From an uncultured Oscillospiraceae bacterium (GTDB taxonomy: Bacteria; Bacillota; Clostridia; Oscillospirales; Oscillospiraceae): DNA of 6,595 nt. The stretch covers positions 1 through 6,595 of the forward strand of contig CALDMA010000054.1 in assembly GCA_937915075.1 (NCBI GenBank), given 5' to 3'. The notes beneath the pieces were generated by a model. That model did no database searches and had not been told where the DNA came from. It worked only from the letters and a program-made list of their open reading frames with translations. The first letter of the stretch is position 1. Every line of letters starts with the position of its first letter. This document shows positions 6,075 to 6,595 of the stretch, in pieces. Position numbers and translations under genes: made by a program.

Positions 6075-6595
6075 TTACTGGACGGACAGAACGTCGGCGA
6101 ACGCCTGAATGGCGGTGGCCGCCTGGCCGAAGTCGCGCATCTGCTGGTCCACGCCGAGCTTGATGAAGGGAATGCCGGCGGCGTCGAGCGCCTTCTTGAG
6201 GTACGGGAACTCCATCTCCTCGGGGTCGCAGAACTGCTGCATGAAGAGCACCAGACCCTGCGCGCCGGACTCCTTGACGAGGTTCGCCACGAACTCGCCG
6301 CGGCGGTTCTTATTGGACTGCGGGTCGTAGAGCAGCACGTCGTAGTCGGTGTTGGTGAACTGCTCGACGAGAGCCATCATGGGATCGCCCTCCTCGCTCG
6401 CGTCGGTGCGGAACGCACGGGACTCGTGCGCGACGTCGTCGGCGGCGATGGCAACGTTGTTGTCCTTAAAGACCTTGAGCAGGACGGGGTTGTCGCAGAT
6501 GATGCCGGAGGTGACGACCTTCACGCCATTCCACTTGGCCGCGGGCAGCGCCTTGAGCTCGGCGTTGAGGGCGTTGAGCTTCTCGGTGTACTCGT
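6075..6595 (-). CDS. hgdB: 2-Hydroxyglutaryl-CoA dehydratase beta-type subunit, C-terminal part (cut by window edge)
   Basis: C-terminal 172 residues of an iron-sulfur 2-hydroxyacyl-CoA dehydratase subunit (HgdB/FldC/HadC family). In the hydroxyglutarate pathway the HgdAB component dehydrates (R)-2-hydroxyglutaryl-CoA to glutaconyl-CoA after ATP-driven one-electron activation by HgdC. Visible family features (numbered from the first full codon in the window) are VVTSGIICDNPVLLKVF (26-42), DDVAHESRAFR (52-62), LYDPQSNKNRRGEF (88-101) and LFMQQFCDPEEMEFPYLK (116-133). Cys122 of the FCDPEE motif is a likely cluster or active-site cysteine. The tail GIPFIKLGVDQQ...QAFADVL fits the beta rather than the alpha subunit. 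The family is usually about 380 aa, so roughly the last 45% is present. It lies 148 bp upstream of gcdD, which favours the glutaconyl-CoA route. Lactyl-, phenyllactyl- or hydroxyisocaproyl-CoA dehydratase cannot be excluded from this fragment. Confidence 0.85.
   Translation of the reverse strand, partial: EYTEKLNALNAELKALPAAKWNGVKVVTSGIICDNPVLLKVFKDNNVAIAADDVAHESRAFRTDASEEGDPMMALVEQFTNTDYDVLLYDPQSNKNRRGEFVANLVKESGAQGLVLFMQQFCDPEEMEFPYLKKALDAAGIPFIKLGVDQQMRDFGQAATAIQAFADVLSVQ

Overview
This is a GC-rich window from an anaerobic Firmicute. It is most likely a gut Clostridium of the Oscillospiraceae type (relatives of Oscillibacter, Flavonifractor or Intestinimonas). That placement is an inference from the GC content, the Ala/Pro-rich linkers, the strong AGGAGG-type ribosome binding sites, and the combination of a 2-hydroxyacyl-CoA dehydratase with a biotin-dependent Na+-pumping decarboxylase. 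All seven genes lie on the minus strand, so transcription runs from right to left. Two genes, hgdB-like and ftsK, are cut by the window edges.

Right part (3731-6595), energy metabolism. The 3' end of a 2-hydroxyglutaryl-CoA dehydratase beta-type subunit is followed by three genes that encode the membrane and biotin-carrier parts of a sodium-pumping acyl-CoA decarboxylase. They come in the order delta (gcdD), biotin carrier (gcdC), beta (gcdB). In the hydroxyglutarate route of glutamate fermentation, the dehydratase makes glutaconyl-CoA from (R)-2-hydroxyglutaryl-CoA. The decarboxylase then converts glutaconyl-CoA to crotonyl-CoA while exporting Na+, and crotonyl-CoA leads on to butyrate. The alpha (carboxyltransferase) subunit and the rest of the dehydratase are not in the window and presumably lie further upstream (beyond 6595). 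The gcdDCB unit has its own extended -10 promoter and ends in a perfect 15-bp hairpin terminator.

Middle part (2307-3719), a monocistronic class I aminotransferase of the 'Ic' aspartate aminotransferase type. It has its own promoter, which abuts the gcdB terminator, a strong RBS and its own terminator. It could feed 2-oxoglutarate/glutamate into the neighbouring pathway, but nothing in the sequence proves that link.

Left part (1-2281), envelope and chromosome maintenance. uppP (undecaprenyl-diphosphate phosphatase) is followed after 11 bp by the start of an FtsK/SpoIIIE DNA translocase gene. The ftsK RBS overlaps the uppP stop codon, so the two are probably one transcript. Only the N-terminal membrane region, the linker and the start of the alpha domain of FtsK are present.

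I see no mobile element, CRISPR array, tRNA, rRNA or riboswitch, and no clear undescribed system. The points most worth a second look are a long soluble insertion in the decarboxylase beta subunit, the shared extended -10 promoter architecture, a short palindrome over the uppP -35 region, and two GC-rich hairpins without a U-tract between the dehydratase and decarboxylase genes.
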